Of a DNA stretch of 64,000 bases, positions 1-9,839 are shown one piece after another. Source of the stretch: Nocardia iowensis (lineage in GTDB: Bacteria; Actinomycetota; Actinomycetes; Mycobacteriales; Mycobacteriaceae); contig NZ_CP078145.1 in NCBI RefSeq assembly GCF_019222765.1, positions 1,178,001-1,242,000 on the forward strand, given 5' to 3'. The notes below the pieces were generated by a model that made no database searches, had not been told where the DNA came from, and saw nothing but the letters and a program-made list of their open reading frames with translations. The position numbers were made by a program, and so were the translations under genes. Position 1 is the first letter of the stretch, and each line of letters starts with the position of its first letter.

Positions 1-66
1 ACGATCCCGGCAATTTTTTGCGAACTCCGCGATGAGGGTCTCACTCGCTTCGAGCTGTCCTGCCAT
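1..66 (-). CDS. Unknown protein, N-terminal 22 residues only
   Basis: An ATG at position 66 on the minus strand opens a frame that stays open to the left edge of the window. It is preceded by a good ribosome binding site (AAGGAG, about six bases upstream). The visible peptide begins MAGQLEASETLI and looks helical and acidic. Too little is present to name a family. It lies downstream of, and in the same direction as, the lipoprotein gene that follows, with a 384-base gap. Confidence 0.5.
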   Translation of the reverse strand, partial: MAGQLEASETLIAEFAKNCRDR

Positions 67-450
67 TTCGGCTCCTTCTCGGTTTCCCGTCTCGGCCAAC
101 GGCAGAAGCCCCCAGTTGGCCTGTACATCTGATTGGACGCTCGCTAGGTCTGATCGGTTCCATCCGACTCGAGAAAATTTGGATCTCCCCCAACGGAGAT
201 CAGACCCCAGCATCCTTTGCCGTGCTCGTGCGTGCTGTCGGGGCCGACTGTGGGCCGCTCGTCAGGCACGGACGTGGTTATCTTGGCATGCTTGCAACGC
301 CAGCGCTCGGCTCCCCTCCTTCCCCCTGCTCGCTGATGTCTTGATTGGCGAGTGGGCTGGCTGCGTATACCTTACCCAACCACTATGGCTGCCGCTACAG
401 CAGATCGCAGGCATATCGCTAGGAAAGCGGGTGGTCTCGGCAGGAGTGCG
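67..450. other. Intergenic stretch with no gene recognised
   Basis: This 384-base gap separates the partial left-edge gene from the first lipoprotein gene, both on the minus strand. Plus-strand reading frames here have arginine- and serine-rich compositions typical of non-coding frames. I see no RNA gene or strong terminator. It presumably holds the promoter of the left-edge gene. Confidence 0.5.
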
Positions 451-1710
451 CTACTGGCTGTTGGCGAGCAGTGCGTACTGCGCGGCGGCACGTTGCTGGG
501 CGTCCAACAGTTGGGTGCTCCACACATAGCCGACGTAGTTTCGATACCGGACGGCGCAAACGAAGTCTTTGACGTATCTGGTTGTCGGCCGCTCAGCGCA
601 TTTCCCGTCCGGCACGTTCAATGGCGCCTGGCCGGTGTCCGGTGCCTCGAGAATCGTCGACCAGAGCGCCTGTGCCGAGGTGGCGTCCCGTGATCGGATA
701 AGGATGGCGCCCTCGAGGTTCGGAGTAATTCCCTTGCCGAAGCTCTGTGCAATTCCTCTGGTGTAGCTGTTTGTCGTCGCCGAGTAAGCGTCCGAGAAGA
801 CGAAACGTTCGCCGTCGGCGTAGCGAATCCGCGCCGCCGCGCGGTCGGTCTGCCAGTGCAGGAATCCTCGCAGTTCATATGTCGCGAGCCCGCCGACGGC
901 GGGGACAGCGAGCTGTGCCGGATTGAGGACTCGGCGCAGCACGTCCTCGGGGTCGATATCCAAGCGCAGGACCTGTTCGGCCGAAAGCGGCGGGAGTGTG
1001 TCGAGCAACGGCAGTTGTGCTGCGTAGACCTTCTCGACAAGGGCGGTCAGGTCGGCGAGGTCCGGCTGGGCAGTGGAGATGAAAATGTTGACCACATAAT
1101 TGCCGTGCGCGATGACCGAACCGATCGTCGGTGTTCCGGGTCGCCAATGAGAATGCGCCCGTGGGTATTTCGCAAGCTGCACGCGCACGTTCTGGTCCGG
1201 GGCCACGGCGAAATCGACGTCTTCGAATTCGGTCGCTGCCCGCTCGGCGGCCGCGGAATCCGGAAACTGCAGGACGGTCACCGTGCTGAGTGTCGAGTCC
1301 GGTGGCACGGCGACGGCGGGCTCCGGCAGGAAATCGCTACTGCCGGAGGCAAATCCGAACAGTAGCTGGTTCCGCGCCGCGATCGAGACGCTCGGCTCTG
1401 CCAGGGCATTCTTGACGTCGTCGGGTTTGGTGATCTCCTGAACGCCGGTGCCGTAGCGCAGTTCGGGGTCGATATCGATGCCGGTCACTACGTGGTCGGC
1501 CAGGCGCGAGACGGCCAGTGCGGTCCCTCTGCGCAGCGAGTGGGAATAGTCGAAGAAGGAGTTCAGCGGTTCTGTGGAGTACTTACCGACATCGAGGGTG
1601 CGCACATCTATCTCGCCCGGCTTCGCTGCGCCGGTCACGGACGAACCGCACCCGGCGATGGCGAGCAGCGCGACGGCGGCTGCGGCGAGGCGCGTGCTTC
1701 TGGTGACCAT
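451..1710 (-). CDS. DUF7373-type secreted lipoprotein, paralogue 1
   Basis: A 419-residue lipoprotein. The chosen start (ATG at 1710) gives a classical lipoprotein signal peptide: positive N-terminus, hydrophobic stretch of about 15 residues, then lipobox AIAGC with the acylated cysteine near residue 20. The mature part begins with a V-DVRTLDVGKYSTEP motif and later carries AHSHWRPG and a C-terminal LLDAQQRAAAQYA motif, all shared with the three other paralogues in this locus. This matches the DUF7373 lipoproteins that are expanded in Nocardia; their function is unknown. It lies only five bases downstream of the next paralogue, so the two are probably co-transcribed. An upstream in-frame start would put residues before the signal peptide and is unlikely. 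Confidence 0.85.
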   Translation of the reverse strand: MVTRSTRLAAAAVALLAIAGCGSSVTGAAKPGEIDVRTLDVGKYSTEPLNSFFDYSHSLRRGTALAVSRLADHVVTGIDIDPELRYGTGVQEITKPDDVKNALAEPSVSIAARNQLLFGFASGSSDFLPEPAVAVPPDSTLSTVTVLQFPDSAAAERAATEFEDVDFAVAPDQNVRVQLAKYPRAHSHWRPGTPTIGSVIAHGNYVVNIFISTAQPDLADLTALVEKVYAAQLPLLDTLPPLSAEQVLRLDIDPEDVLRRVLNPAQLAVPAVGGLATYELRGFLHWQTDRAAARIRYADGERFVFSDAYSATTNSYTRGIAQSFGKGITPNLEGAILIRSRDATSAQALWSTILEAPDTGQAPLNVPDGKCAERPTTRYVKDFVCAVRYRNYVGYVWSTQLLDAQQRAAAQYALLANSQ

Positions 1711-1715
1711 GTTGC

Positions 1716-2909
1716 TCACTTCGCCTTCGCCAGAATCGCGTACTGCGCCGAGATTCGTTGGTGTACATCGATCAGCTGATGCGACCACACCTCCCCCGTA
1801 TAGCGGTCGAAGGACACTACGCAATGAAATCTGGGGACGAACAGATTCTTCACGCGAAGCTCACGGCAGCGCGCGTCGGGAAGATTCTTCGGTGCGTCTA
1901 TTCGGCGATAAATCCGGCTCAGCGCGCCGTGGCTGTCCCGAATATCTTGTGCGCCTTCGGGATTCGCAGCACGGTAGAGATGACCCGCGTAGTTCGCCAT
2001 CCAGTCGACACCGGCTTCGCCGAACAGCTTCTTGTCGCGCACCGGATCATTGGACAGATGGAGCGCGCCGTCGGCGTCGTAGAGGCCGGGCGGGTTGCGC
2101 CAAGCGTCTTCGTTCGGCCGCGGAAGTGAGCGGCCGAACATACCGTCGTGGTCGAGTGGGACGTCCGTCAACTTGTCCGGCGGCGTAGGGCGGAACGCAC
2201 GCAGCCGGGTCGCGATCGCATCGAGGCTCTTTTCCGCGAGCTCGACCATGGCAGGAAGGTCGACGGTGCCGACCGCCTTTTTGGCTGCATCCTTGATCGC
2301 GGTGTAGATGACGTACTGCCCGCTGGCCTGGAACGAGTACAGCTCCTGCGTCCCTGGTTTCCAGGATGCGAGCGCGTCTCGATGTTTGCTGATGTCAACC
2401 GGTTCACTCAGCCCCTTTTCCGCGGCGACGGTCTGTGCGAGAGCAGCTGCGGCCAGCGTGGCGGCCTGCTGGTCGGAAAACAACAGCACGGTGTTCTCGA
2501 GGCTGGTGGCGATCAAAATATCGTGCTCGGAATACCCGAGGCTATAGAAACCCGCGGTGAAGCCCGGTGTATTCGTCCGGAAGCTGTCACCGGAAATCCC
2601 GATGGTATATACGGTTTCGATGAATCCCCGGATTGCGTTGGTATCGGAGCCGGACTGGATGGTGAACCGGGGGTCGATGTCCATCGGCAACGGGACAAAG
2701 CTCGCGAGGCGCTGGCCCTCGGTGAGTCGCGCACGGTCGAGTCCGGGCTTGCCGATCTCCCGCGGTGTCGTCGCGTAGCTGCCGACGTCGAGCTGACCGA
2801 TATCGACCAGCGGCGTGGAATCCGATGCTGCGGAGTCCGATCCGCATCCGGCCGTGCTCACCGACAGCACGGCTAGCGCGGCGGCCAGTGTCCGCAAAGA
2901 TTTCCGCAT
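1716..2909 (-). CDS. DUF7373-type secreted lipoprotein, paralogue 2
   Basis: A 397-residue lipoprotein with signal peptide and lipobox STAGC. The ATG at 2909 is preceded by GGAGGGG at good spacing, which decides the start over upstream in-frame alternatives. It shares the LDVGSYATTP motif after the lipobox, a central ASWKPGTQ equivalent of the HWRPG motif, and the C-terminal LIDVHQRISAQYAIL motif with its neighbours. Cell-surface attachment is inferred from the lipobox; no enzymatic motif is visible. Confidence 0.85.
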   Translation of the reverse strand: MRKSLRTLAAALAVLSVSTAGCGSDSAASDSTPLVDIGQLDVGSYATTPREIGKPGLDRARLTEGQRLASFVPLPMDIDPRFTIQSGSDTNAIRGFIETVYTIGISGDSFRTNTPGFTAGFYSLGYSEHDILIATSLENTVLLFSDQQAATLAAAALAQTVAAEKGLSEPVDISKHRDALASWKPGTQELYSFQASGQYVIYTAIKDAAKKAVGTVDLPAMVELAEKSLDAIATRLRAFRPTPPDKLTDVPLDHDGMFGRSLPRPNEDAWRNPPGLYDADGALHLSNDPVRDKKLFGEAGVDWMANYAGHLYRAANPEGAQDIRDSHGALSRIYRRIDAPKNLPDARCRELRVKNLFVPRFHCVVSFDRYTGEVWSHQLIDVHQRISAQYAILAKAK

Positions 2910-3052
2910 CGTCCCCTCCATCGACCGGCAAGCAGGAGGACGAGCCACGGATCCCCCGGGCATACGTTCACCCGCTGGTCAGGCCCGCGGCGGCGACGTA
3001 TCGCAGTCGGCAACATAGCACCCGGGGCCGACGGCCCGCGAGACCGTTCGGC

Positions 3053-4597
3053 CTACCTCACCCGCTTCTGTAAGAGCGGGACCAGCTTGTCGAGCAGTAT
3101 CTGGTCCGAGGCAGGAGTCCAATTGCGCAGGGCGGCTACAACTTCGGGATCGTCGACGGGGATGACGGTGGCCCGGGTACCCGCGACCTGATAGGGCAGG
3201 CCGCGCAGCCCGCCGCCGCCTGCGTCCTCGTCGCTGCGCACCGCGAGGACGTAGCTGTCTGCCGCGACCTCCAGCGAGCCCGCCGAGGGCAGCGCGCGCA
3301 GCGACGGTTCATCACCCTGCCTGAGGTAGTTGAGGTTGTAGACAAAACCCAGGTCTTCGAAGAACTTCGTCTGCTCGGTGCCGCCGAGGAAGATCGCCAG
3401 CTGCTTGTTCCGTGGCACGTCCACCACGGTGACGGTCTTTCCGCGGAAGGCCGGATTGGCGAATCGGGCCTGCTCTATCGACGGCACGGAGCTCGCGGCG
3501 GCGGTAGCACTGGCCGTCGGGGTGTCGGTGCCGGAGGATTCGTTGGCACCGAGTGCCCAGATCCCGAGACCCGCCGCGAGGGCGACCACTACCGCGCCGA
3601 CACCAGCCCCGACGACCCAGCGTTTGCGGGAGCCGGATGCCGCGGGCGCCACCGGGTGTGGCGACGAGATCCCCACGCGGGGATCGGTATTCGGCCGTGG
3701 ATCGAAGACCTGAACGGGATAGGTCGGCGAGGTATTGGTCCGCACGGGGTTGTGGCCCGGGGTGAGCGCGCTCGCGGCCGCATCCGTGAATTCGCGGCAG
3801 GTGTTGAAACGTTCGGTGGGATTCTTCGCCATTGCCCTGGCGAAGACGTGGTCGATGGCCTGCGGCAGGCCGGGATCGACCGCGGTGGCCAGCGGCGGCG
3901 GCTCGTGTAGGTGGCCCATCATCACCAGCGCGGGTTGCGTTGCCGGGTAGGGATTCCTGCCGGTGAGGAGCTTGAAGAAGGCGCAGGCCAGGCTGTAGAT
4001 GTCGGCCCGGTGATCGAGATGACCGCCGACGAGTTGCTCAGGCGGGGCGTAGGCGATGGTGGCGACGAAGCTGCCGGTCTGAGTGAGTTCGGTGGTGTCG
4101 TCGTTGGACTTGGCCACGCCGAAATCGGTGAGCAGGACGCGTTCGTCGTCGCCCTCGGTGGAGGAGAGCAGGAAATTGGCGGGCTTGACGTCGCGGTGCA
4201 GCAAGCCTTTTCGGTGCGCGTAGTCGAGGCCTTTGCCGACTTCGGTGGTAATACGCAGGGCGCGTAGCGGATTCATCGAATGACGATCGCGAGCCAGTTC
4301 CGCGGCGGCGTCGGTGCCGTCGACATACTGCATGGCGATCCACAGTCGTCCGTCTTCTTCGCCGCGGTTGTACACCGAGACGATGTTCGGATGGTCAAGG
4401 CCGGCAGCGAGATTGGCTTCGCGTTCGAAGCGGGTGCGGAACTCGTGGTCGTTGCTCAGTTCGCCACTGAGCACCTTCAACGCGTCCATCCGCGGCAGAC
4501 TCGGATGTTTGGCCAGGTAGACCGTCCCCATGCCGCCGGCACCGAGCACCCGCTGTATGCGGTACCCGCCCACGATGGTGCCGGGGCTTATCGCCAT
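3053..4597 (-). CDS. Membrane Ser/Thr protein kinase (PknB/PknH-like)
   Basis: A 514-residue Hanks-type kinase. The N-terminal kinase domain (residues about 12-275) carries the glycine-rich loop GAGGMG, the ATP-binding lysine at about K41, the catalytic loop HRDVKPAN, DFGVAK and an APPEQ activation segment. A proline-rich linker follows, then one transmembrane helix (about residues 330-350) and an extracellular C-terminal domain of about 160 residues. This is the layout of mycobacterial sensor kinases. The ATG at 4597 has an AGGAG ribosome binding site. It sits inside the lipoprotein array, so the extracellular domain and the lipoproteins may act on the same envelope signal (inference). The FHA protein 4 kb away is a candidate partner. 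Confidence 0.93.
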   Translation of the reverse strand: MAISPGTIVGGYRIQRVLGAGGMGTVYLAKHPSLPRMDALKVLSGELSNDHEFRTRFEREANLAAGLDHPNIVSVYNRGEEDGRLWIAMQYVDGTDAAAELARDRHSMNPLRALRITTEVGKGLDYAHRKGLLHRDVKPANFLLSSTEGDDERVLLTDFGVAKSNDDTTELTQTGSFVATIAYAPPEQLVGGHLDHRADIYSLACAFFKLLTGRNPYPATQPALVMMGHLHEPPPLATAVDPGLPQAIDHVFARAMAKNPTERFNTCREFTDAAASALTPGHNPVRTNTSPTYPVQVFDPRPNTDPRVGISSPHPVAPAASGSRKRWVVGAGVGAVVVALAAGLGIWALGANESSGTDTPTASATAAASSVPSIEQARFANPAFRGKTVTVVDVPRNKQLAIFLGGTEQTKFFEDLGFVYNLNYLRQGDEPSLRALPSAGSLEVAADSYVLAVRSDEDAGGGGLRGLPYQVAGTRATVIPVDDPEVVAALRNWTPASDQILLDKLVPLLQKRVR

Positions 4598-4673
4598 GAT
4601 CCACAATCTCCTGAGTCCGTCGTCCCCACGCGGCAGCATACTGGACTGTTCGAGGTGGGCGAGTTGCGTCGCA

Positions 4674-5897
4674 TTACCGACTGTTCGCGAAGATTGCGTA
4701 CTGCGCGGCGGCCCGTTGGTGCACGTCGAGCAACTGGTTTCCGGTCACGAATCCGGCGAACTGCCGGTAAGCGACGGCACAGGTGAATCGTTTGATGCCG
4801 AAGTCGAGTGGATCGCGCTTGTTCTCGACGCAGGCCGAATCCGGAACGTTCGGGGGCGGATCGGTATCGTGCGATACCGGCGCGGGCATAAGGCGTTCGG
4901 CGACAATCCGCTTCGCCGCCGCCGAGTCGGATGTGCGGGCCACGATAGTGCCGTCGGAAACGGCGAACCGGTCCGCATTCATCGCGCGGAAGCGCGGTGT
5001 TGCGACGCTCAGGTCATCGGCGTGCTGCACAATGCCGCGTACTCGGTAGAGCGCTTGACTGCCGATGTCCGGTCGTTCGAATTTGTTGGGGTTCAACGCG
5101 CGACTCAGAAGCTGGTCGGGATCCCACGGCAGCTGATACAGCTCTTCTTCGGTGACCGGTTTCAGCTGGTCCAGCACGGGAAGCTGGGTGTCGTACGACT
5201 TTTCGGCCAGTGCGGTCAGCGCGTTCAGGTCTGGTCCGTTGGTAGAGACGAGAAAGGCGACGACGTAGGGCCCGTGTGCGAGGGTGACGCGCAGAAATGA
5301 CGAGCCCGGACGCCAATGTGCGTGGGCGGCGGGGTACTTCGATAGCGGCACCGGCTGGTTCTGATCCCGGTAGGTGGCGAAATCGGCGTCGTAGAACTCG
5401 GCCGCGGCCGCGACCGCTCGCTCCGTGTCGGGAAACTGCATGACGATTGTCGAGATGGTCGTCGAGTTCTTCGCTATCTTGCTCGGCCACCCAGCCGTGA
5501 TGAGTGAGGTCTTCTTATCGAAACCGGTTGTCCGCAAGCCGAACAGCAATTTGTTCCGCTCGGCGACCGGCTTCATGTCGCCTTCGTTTCCCAGCTCGGC
5601 GGGCAAGAGTCCGCGGGTGATCTCGAAGGGCAGCTGGGCATATTTCAGGTGCGGGTCTATTTCGTAGGCGGGTACCACATAGTCCGCCAACCGCATGGCG
5701 GCGACGTGCGGCATGCTGGTGAAATCGGGTTGGTAGTCGTCGTCGTGCGCATTGAGCGGCTCGGTGGGGTAGGAACCGGTATCGAGCTTGCGAATATCGA
5801 CCTCGGCCGGTTGTGCGGTCCCGGACACGCTCGAGCCGCAGGCGGTGAGACCGACGGCCAGCAAGGCGACGATGGGTAGGACGAACGCGCGTTTCAT
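4674..5897 (-). CDS. DUF7373-type secreted lipoprotein, paralogue 3
   Basis: A 407-residue lipoprotein with signal peptide and lipobox LTAC. It is the closest relative of paralogue 1: both continue with GSSVxG after the cysteine, then a DIRKLDTGSYPTEPLN segment, the AHAHWRPG motif in the middle and LLDVHQRAAAQYA at the end. Its start codon overlaps the stop codon of the upstream paralogue (ATGA), so the two are translationally coupled. Function unknown. Confidence 0.87.
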   Translation of the reverse strand: MKRAFVLPIVALLAVGLTACGSSVSGTAQPAEVDIRKLDTGSYPTEPLNAHDDDYQPDFTSMPHVAAMRLADYVVPAYEIDPHLKYAQLPFEITRGLLPAELGNEGDMKPVAERNKLLFGLRTTGFDKKTSLITAGWPSKIAKNSTTISTIVMQFPDTERAVAAAAEFYDADFATYRDQNQPVPLSKYPAAHAHWRPGSSFLRVTLAHGPYVVAFLVSTNGPDLNALTALAEKSYDTQLPVLDQLKPVTEEELYQLPWDPDQLLSRALNPNKFERPDIGSQALYRVRGIVQHADDLSVATPRFRAMNADRFAVSDGTIVARTSDSAAAKRIVAERLMPAPVSHDTDPPPNVPDSACVENKRDPLDFGIKRFTCAVAYRQFAGFVTGNQLLDVHQRAAAQYAIFANSR

Positions 5898-7105
5898 CGG
5901 GCATTCACCAGCACGGTGTACTCGGCGGAGATCCGCTGTTGGGCATCCAGCAACTGGTGCGACGCCGAGAACGCGGCGTAGCGGCCGTAGGCCACCGAGC
6001 AGTAGAAGCGGATCGCCAAGTTCCCTCGGCCGATGTACTCCTGGCAGTCGGCCGCGGGCAGATTCGCCGGAGATTCGGCGCGCTTGAACCGCTTCGAGAG
6101 ACCGCCGATGTCTTTCTGCAGTGTCGACGCCGCGGCGGCATCGCGGGCTCGATAGAGATCGACTCCGTTCGTCGCGTACCGATCGACGCCCGCTTTCTCG
6201 ATGTCCCGGGCAGTGTCGGCCGGATTGTTGACGAAATGGAGCGCGGTGCGGCCGTGGTACGCGCCGGGCGGGTTCAACCAGGCATCTTCCTTCGGTCGCG
6301 CGATGGTGCGCTCGAGCATGCCGTCCATGTCGATCGGCAGGGTCATCAGCTGGTCGGGCGGGGTTGGACTGAACTCGGCGATGGACGGAACCACCGTGTC
6401 GAGGCTCTTCTCCACCAGCGCCACCAGTGCGGGTAGGTCGACCTTTTCGATGTAGATCTTCAGGTAGTCATAGATCCACGTATAAACGACGAATTTGCCG
6501 GTGGCGTACCACGATCCGATGGACTGCTGGTGCGGCTGCCAATGGGCGTGCGCCGCAGGGTACTTCGGTATCGCGACGGAAGTGTTTCGATCGCTGGCTT
6601 CGTAGTCGACCCGCTCCAGCGCCGCGGCGGCGGCCGCGGCCTTCTGCTCGTCCGGAAAGATCATCACCGCGTTCATCAAATCGATGCCACGGGCGTCTTT
6701 CTCGGTGCGGCCGTAGCTCTGGAAGCCCGCGACGAAGTCCGGTGCGGCCTCGGCGAACCGGTCCACGGCCATGATCTTGCCGAGGGAGTACTTCGGCTCG
6801 ATGAACACCGTTGCTACGAACGCATTGCCGTGCACGAACCTGGGATCTATGTCCAGCGGCGCGGGCACGAAATTGCCCAGCCGCTCCGCCTCGATCATCC
6901 TGGCCTGTTCGAGGTTCTTCGCCGTGCCCAGTTGGCGCGGTTTCGTATCGTAATTTCCCACGTCGAGCAGGCTGAGATCGACCGAAGGGGCCGGGGCGTC
7001 CGTCCGCTCGTCCGAACCGCACGCGCCGCCGACAACCACCAGTGCCGCCGTCACGCTCGCGGCAAAGGCCGTCCGGAGCGGCGTCGGCTTCGCGCTGCGC
7101 TGCAA
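5894..7105 (-). CDS. DUF7373-type secreted lipoprotein, paralogue 4
   Basis: A 403-residue lipoprotein with an N-terminal signal peptide and lipobox VGGAC. It resembles paralogue 2 most closely: both have a TPPDxL(M/T) segment followed by a DMDGM/DHDGM motif, and the NPPGxY motif. Paralogues 1 and 3 form the other subtype, so the locus alternates two subtypes as adjacent pairs (1 with 2, 3 with 4). This suggests the pair is the functional and duplicating unit (inference). Confidence 0.87.
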   Translation of the reverse strand: MQRSAKPTPLRTAFAASVTAALVVVGGACGSDERTDAPAPSVDLSLLDVGNYDTKPRQLGTAKNLEQARMIEAERLGNFVPAPLDIDPRFVHGNAFVATVFIEPKYSLGKIMAVDRFAEAAPDFVAGFQSYGRTEKDARGIDLMNAVMIFPDEQKAAAAAAALERVDYEASDRNTSVAIPKYPAAHAHWQPHQQSIGSWYATGKFVVYTWIYDYLKIYIEKVDLPALVALVEKSLDTVVPSIAEFSPTPPDQLMTLPIDMDGMLERTIARPKEDAWLNPPGAYHGRTALHFVNNPADTARDIEKAGVDRYATNGVDLYRARDAAAASTLQKDIGGLSKRFKRAESPANLPAADCQEYIGRGNLAIRFYCSVAYGRYAAFSASHQLLDAQQRISAEYTVLVNAR

Positions 7106-7190
7106 CGTCCCTCCCCTAACGGCTGTGGTTCCCGCGGAATCCTACGTCACCCCGGGACTCGGCACCGGACCACAACTTTCGGGTCCAATC

Positions 7191-8396
7191 TCACAGACTG
7201 TTCGCCAGCAGCGCGTACTCGGCAGCCACCTTTTGCCGGACATCGGGTTCTTTGTCGCTGGTCACGACACCCACATACCGCTTGTACGTGACGTAGCACC
7301 GGAACCGGTACTCCCGCTCGGGATCGCCCTTGCTGTTGAGCTGCAGGCACTTGGCACCGGGAACGTCCCGCGGCGCGTCGAGCGGATCGTAGCGGGCGCC
7401 TTCGCTTTCCATCAGGCCCTGGGCCAGCCGCTGGGCGGCGGCGGTGTCGCGGGTGCGGGCGACGTAACTGTCGTCGGCGATGGCCTGGCGGTCGACGCCC
7501 GCGTCCTGGACCAGTCGCAAGTGCGCGGCTTCGTCCTCGGCGCGATGCACCATGTGGTTGGCGCCGAAGACGGCGAAGGTGGCGGTGTCGGGGGTGCGGC
7601 CCTTGCGGTCGGCGACGGCGACGCGGGCGAGCAGGCCCTCGGGATCGACCTTCAGGTCTTCGATCTTGTCCTGCGGCGTCGCCTGGAACTTGTCCAGCTG
7701 GGCGAGCTGCGCGGCCAGCGACTTCTCGACCCAGCTCACCAGGTCGGCGCTGTCGGGGTTCGGCCGCTGGATGAACAACGAGATGACGAATTCCTTGTGC
7801 GCCATGAAGGCGCCGACGGTGGGAACGCCTGGGCGCCAATGGATATAGGCATCGGGGTACTTGGTCGACGAAAGTTTTTGGTTCTCCGCCGAGACCGCGA
7901 TGTCGACGTCTTCCAGCTCGCGGGCGGCGAGTTTCGCGGCCGCCTGGTCCGGGAAGCGGAACAACGCGTTGGTGACCGCGGTGGCGTCGGGTGCCGGGTT
8001 GGTCTGGCCGGGCGGATCGGGCTTATCGGCACCACTCGCGGCGTAACCGGTGATCAACTTCCGGTTGTCGAAAACCGACTTGGAGACCTTCGCGACGAAA
8101 TCGAGCGCGTGCTCGGCACCGGCCACCACGGTGCTGCCCCGGCCGACGTCGAGGGACGGATCGATCTGCACGGTCGGGACCACCGCGTCGGACATCCGCA
8201 TGCCCTCGAGTAACGCGGCCTTGTCGCCGGGGTACTGGTCGTACTGGTGCCGGTCGACCGGATAGGTGCCGACTTCCAGTTGGCGTACGTCCACTTCGCC
8301 CGCGGTAGCCGTGCCCCGCACGCCGCCGCATCCGGTCAGCAGACCGGCCATTGCGATACACGACGCGGCGAGCGCGATGCGCGATGCCCGAAACAT
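7191..8396 (-). CDS. DUF7373-type secreted lipoprotein, paralogue 5
   Basis: A 401-residue lipoprotein. The ATG at 8396 gives a signal peptide ending in lipobox LLTGC; an earlier in-frame start would add residues before the signal and is disfavoured. It has the DVRQLEVGTYPVD segment, the central HWRPG motif and a C-terminal DVRQKVAAEYALLANSL segment. It is the unpaired member of the array and lies upstream of the others in the direction of transcription. Confidence 0.86.
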   Translation of the reverse strand: MFRASRIALAASCIAMAGLLTGCGGVRGTATAGEVDVRQLEVGTYPVDRHQYDQYPGDKAALLEGMRMSDAVVPTVQIDPSLDVGRGSTVVAGAEHALDFVAKVSKSVFDNRKLITGYAASGADKPDPPGQTNPAPDATAVTNALFRFPDQAAAKLAARELEDVDIAVSAENQKLSSTKYPDAYIHWRPGVPTVGAFMAHKEFVISLFIQRPNPDSADLVSWVEKSLAAQLAQLDKFQATPQDKIEDLKVDPEGLLARVAVADRKGRTPDTATFAVFGANHMVHRAEDEAAHLRLVQDAGVDRQAIADDSYVARTRDTAAAQRLAQGLMESEGARYDPLDAPRDVPGAKCLQLNSKGDPEREYRFRCYVTYKRYVGVVTSDKEPDVRQKVAAEYALLANSL

Positions 8397-8540
8397 GACG
8401 GCCCTCGTTTCCTCCACCTGCTGTCACTGAAGTTACCGGACGGACGCAGGGGAGGGGGTCGATAGTCGGTGGGATTGCCATACCCTTGTCGGTGTGGCGA
8501 TCACCCTGCACCGCACCCTCGTCAGAGGCCGATACCTTTG

Positions 8541-9827
8541 ATGGATCGGCAGGTCGAGGTGGTCTTCGGTACTCATGCGGTGGCGCGGGTCGCGGGGGCG
8601 GTCGTAATTGTCGGGCATCGCGGGCAGGACAGGCCGACACCGGATTCGCCTGCCGCGCTGGCGTTGGAATCGCTGGCCGAATTGGTTCGCGAGGCGACCG
8701 AGCACGAGCCCAACGGGCCGGGGGCGCTGGTGGCGCGGCAGGCCACGCGATGGCTGATGAAGCACGCCGAGCAGATCAGTCCAGGCGAGCCGATCGACTT
8801 CGGCATTCTCTCCGCCGCGGAAAACGGTGGGGTGGCGATATTTCTGCACGGTGCGGTGACGGCGGTGCTGGCCGGGGACGGAACGATCGAGCGTTATCGG
8901 GGCAGTGACGCGGCGTTCACCGTCGACCGGGTGGCGGGTGTGCCGCCGCGTGCGGTCGCGTTGTTCGTCGATGACGCGAAGGGGCGCATCCCCGAACTGC
9001 CCGTGCAGCGCGGCATCGGCTGGCTGGTCGAAGGCATCGTGCAGGCAGGCGGTGCGATCGTCTGGTCCGACGGCGCGCGCACCTGGGCGCCTGCGGGCGT
9101 GGCCGTACGCGGCGGGACGCACCGGCGCGACGATGAGGCGCCGGTGCCGACCGCGCGCATCGACCACGATCCGCCGCCGGAACAGCAGCCGCACACCGGA
9201 AGTCGGGCCACGACCGCCGCGCACGGTCCGGACACGGCGCAGGATCCGCAGCACGCGCAGACCCAATTGAGCGGCACCACCCCGACACCGCCGCCGGACC
9301 CGGACCTGCAGCGCCGGTTGGAAGCGACGGCGAAGGCCACGGCGCTCACCGTCAAGGTGATGGGATTCAAGTGCGCCCGAGCGCATCCCAGCGATCCGCG
9401 CTCGGCCTTCTGCACGGTATGCGGCATGCCGGTGGACCAGACTCAGCCGCTGATCGAGGTGGTCCGCCCACCGCTCGGCATGCTGATCCTCGACGACGGC
9501 ATGACCTACGTCCTCGCCGCGGACGCCGTGATCGGCCGCGACCCAGAACATTCCGATGCCGCGCAGCGCGGTCTCGTCCCGCTGCGGGTGGACGACTCTT
9601 CCGGCGGCATGTCCCGGGCCCACGCCGAGATCCACCTGTTGAATTGGGATGTGACAGTGGTGGATCGGGGCTCGACCAACGGCACCCGTACCCGGCTGCC
9701 CGGCTACCGCGACTGGATTCGCCTGGCCCCCAACCAATCCATGGTGCTGGTCCCGGGCACCGAGGTGATGCTCGGCAATCGCGTGCTCCGCTTCGAGCAC
9801 GCGGCCCCGCCACCGTTCGGCCGCTGA
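8541..9827 (+). CDS. FHA-domain protein
   Basis: A 428-residue cytoplasmic protein with no signal peptide or membrane segment. The C-terminal part (about residues 325-420) is a forkhead-associated domain: a GRDPEHS segment, the MSRAHAEIHL core and the STNGT motif are all visible. FHA domains bind phosphothreonine peptides made by Hanks-type kinases. The middle is a proline/threonine-rich linker followed by a short segment with spaced cysteines (CARAHP...CTVCG) that could bind zinc. It is transcribed away from the lipoprotein array. Pairing with the kinase at 3.0-4.6 kb is an inference from proximity. Confidence 0.88.
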   Translation: MDRQVEVVFGTHAVARVAGAVVIVGHRGQDRPTPDSPAALALESLAELVREATEHEPNGPGALVARQATRWLMKHAEQISPGEPIDFGILSAAENGGVAIFLHGAVTAVLAGDGTIERYRGSDAAFTVDRVAGVPPRAVALFVDDAKGRIPELPVQRGIGWLVEGIVQAGGAIVWSDGARTWAPAGVAVRGGTHRRDDEAPVPTARIDHDPPPEQQPHTGSRATTAAHGPDTAQDPQHAQTQLSGTTPTPPPDPDLQRRLEATAKATALTVKVMGFKCARAHPSDPRSAFCTVCGMPVDQTQPLIEVVRPPLGMLILDDGMTYVLAADAVIGRDPEHSDAAQRGLVPLRVDDSSGGMSRAHAEIHLLNWDVTVVDRGSTNGTRTRLPGYRDWIRLAPNQSMVLVPGTEVMLGNRVLRFEHAAPPPFGR

Positions 9828-9839
9828 ACCCGTTGCGGC

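Noticed and set aside
8433..9800. A long minus-strand frame opposite the FHA-domain gene
   Set aside because: Its composition (His/Arg/Gly-rich) is that of an antisense shadow in high-GC DNA, while the plus strand shows clear FHA motifs.
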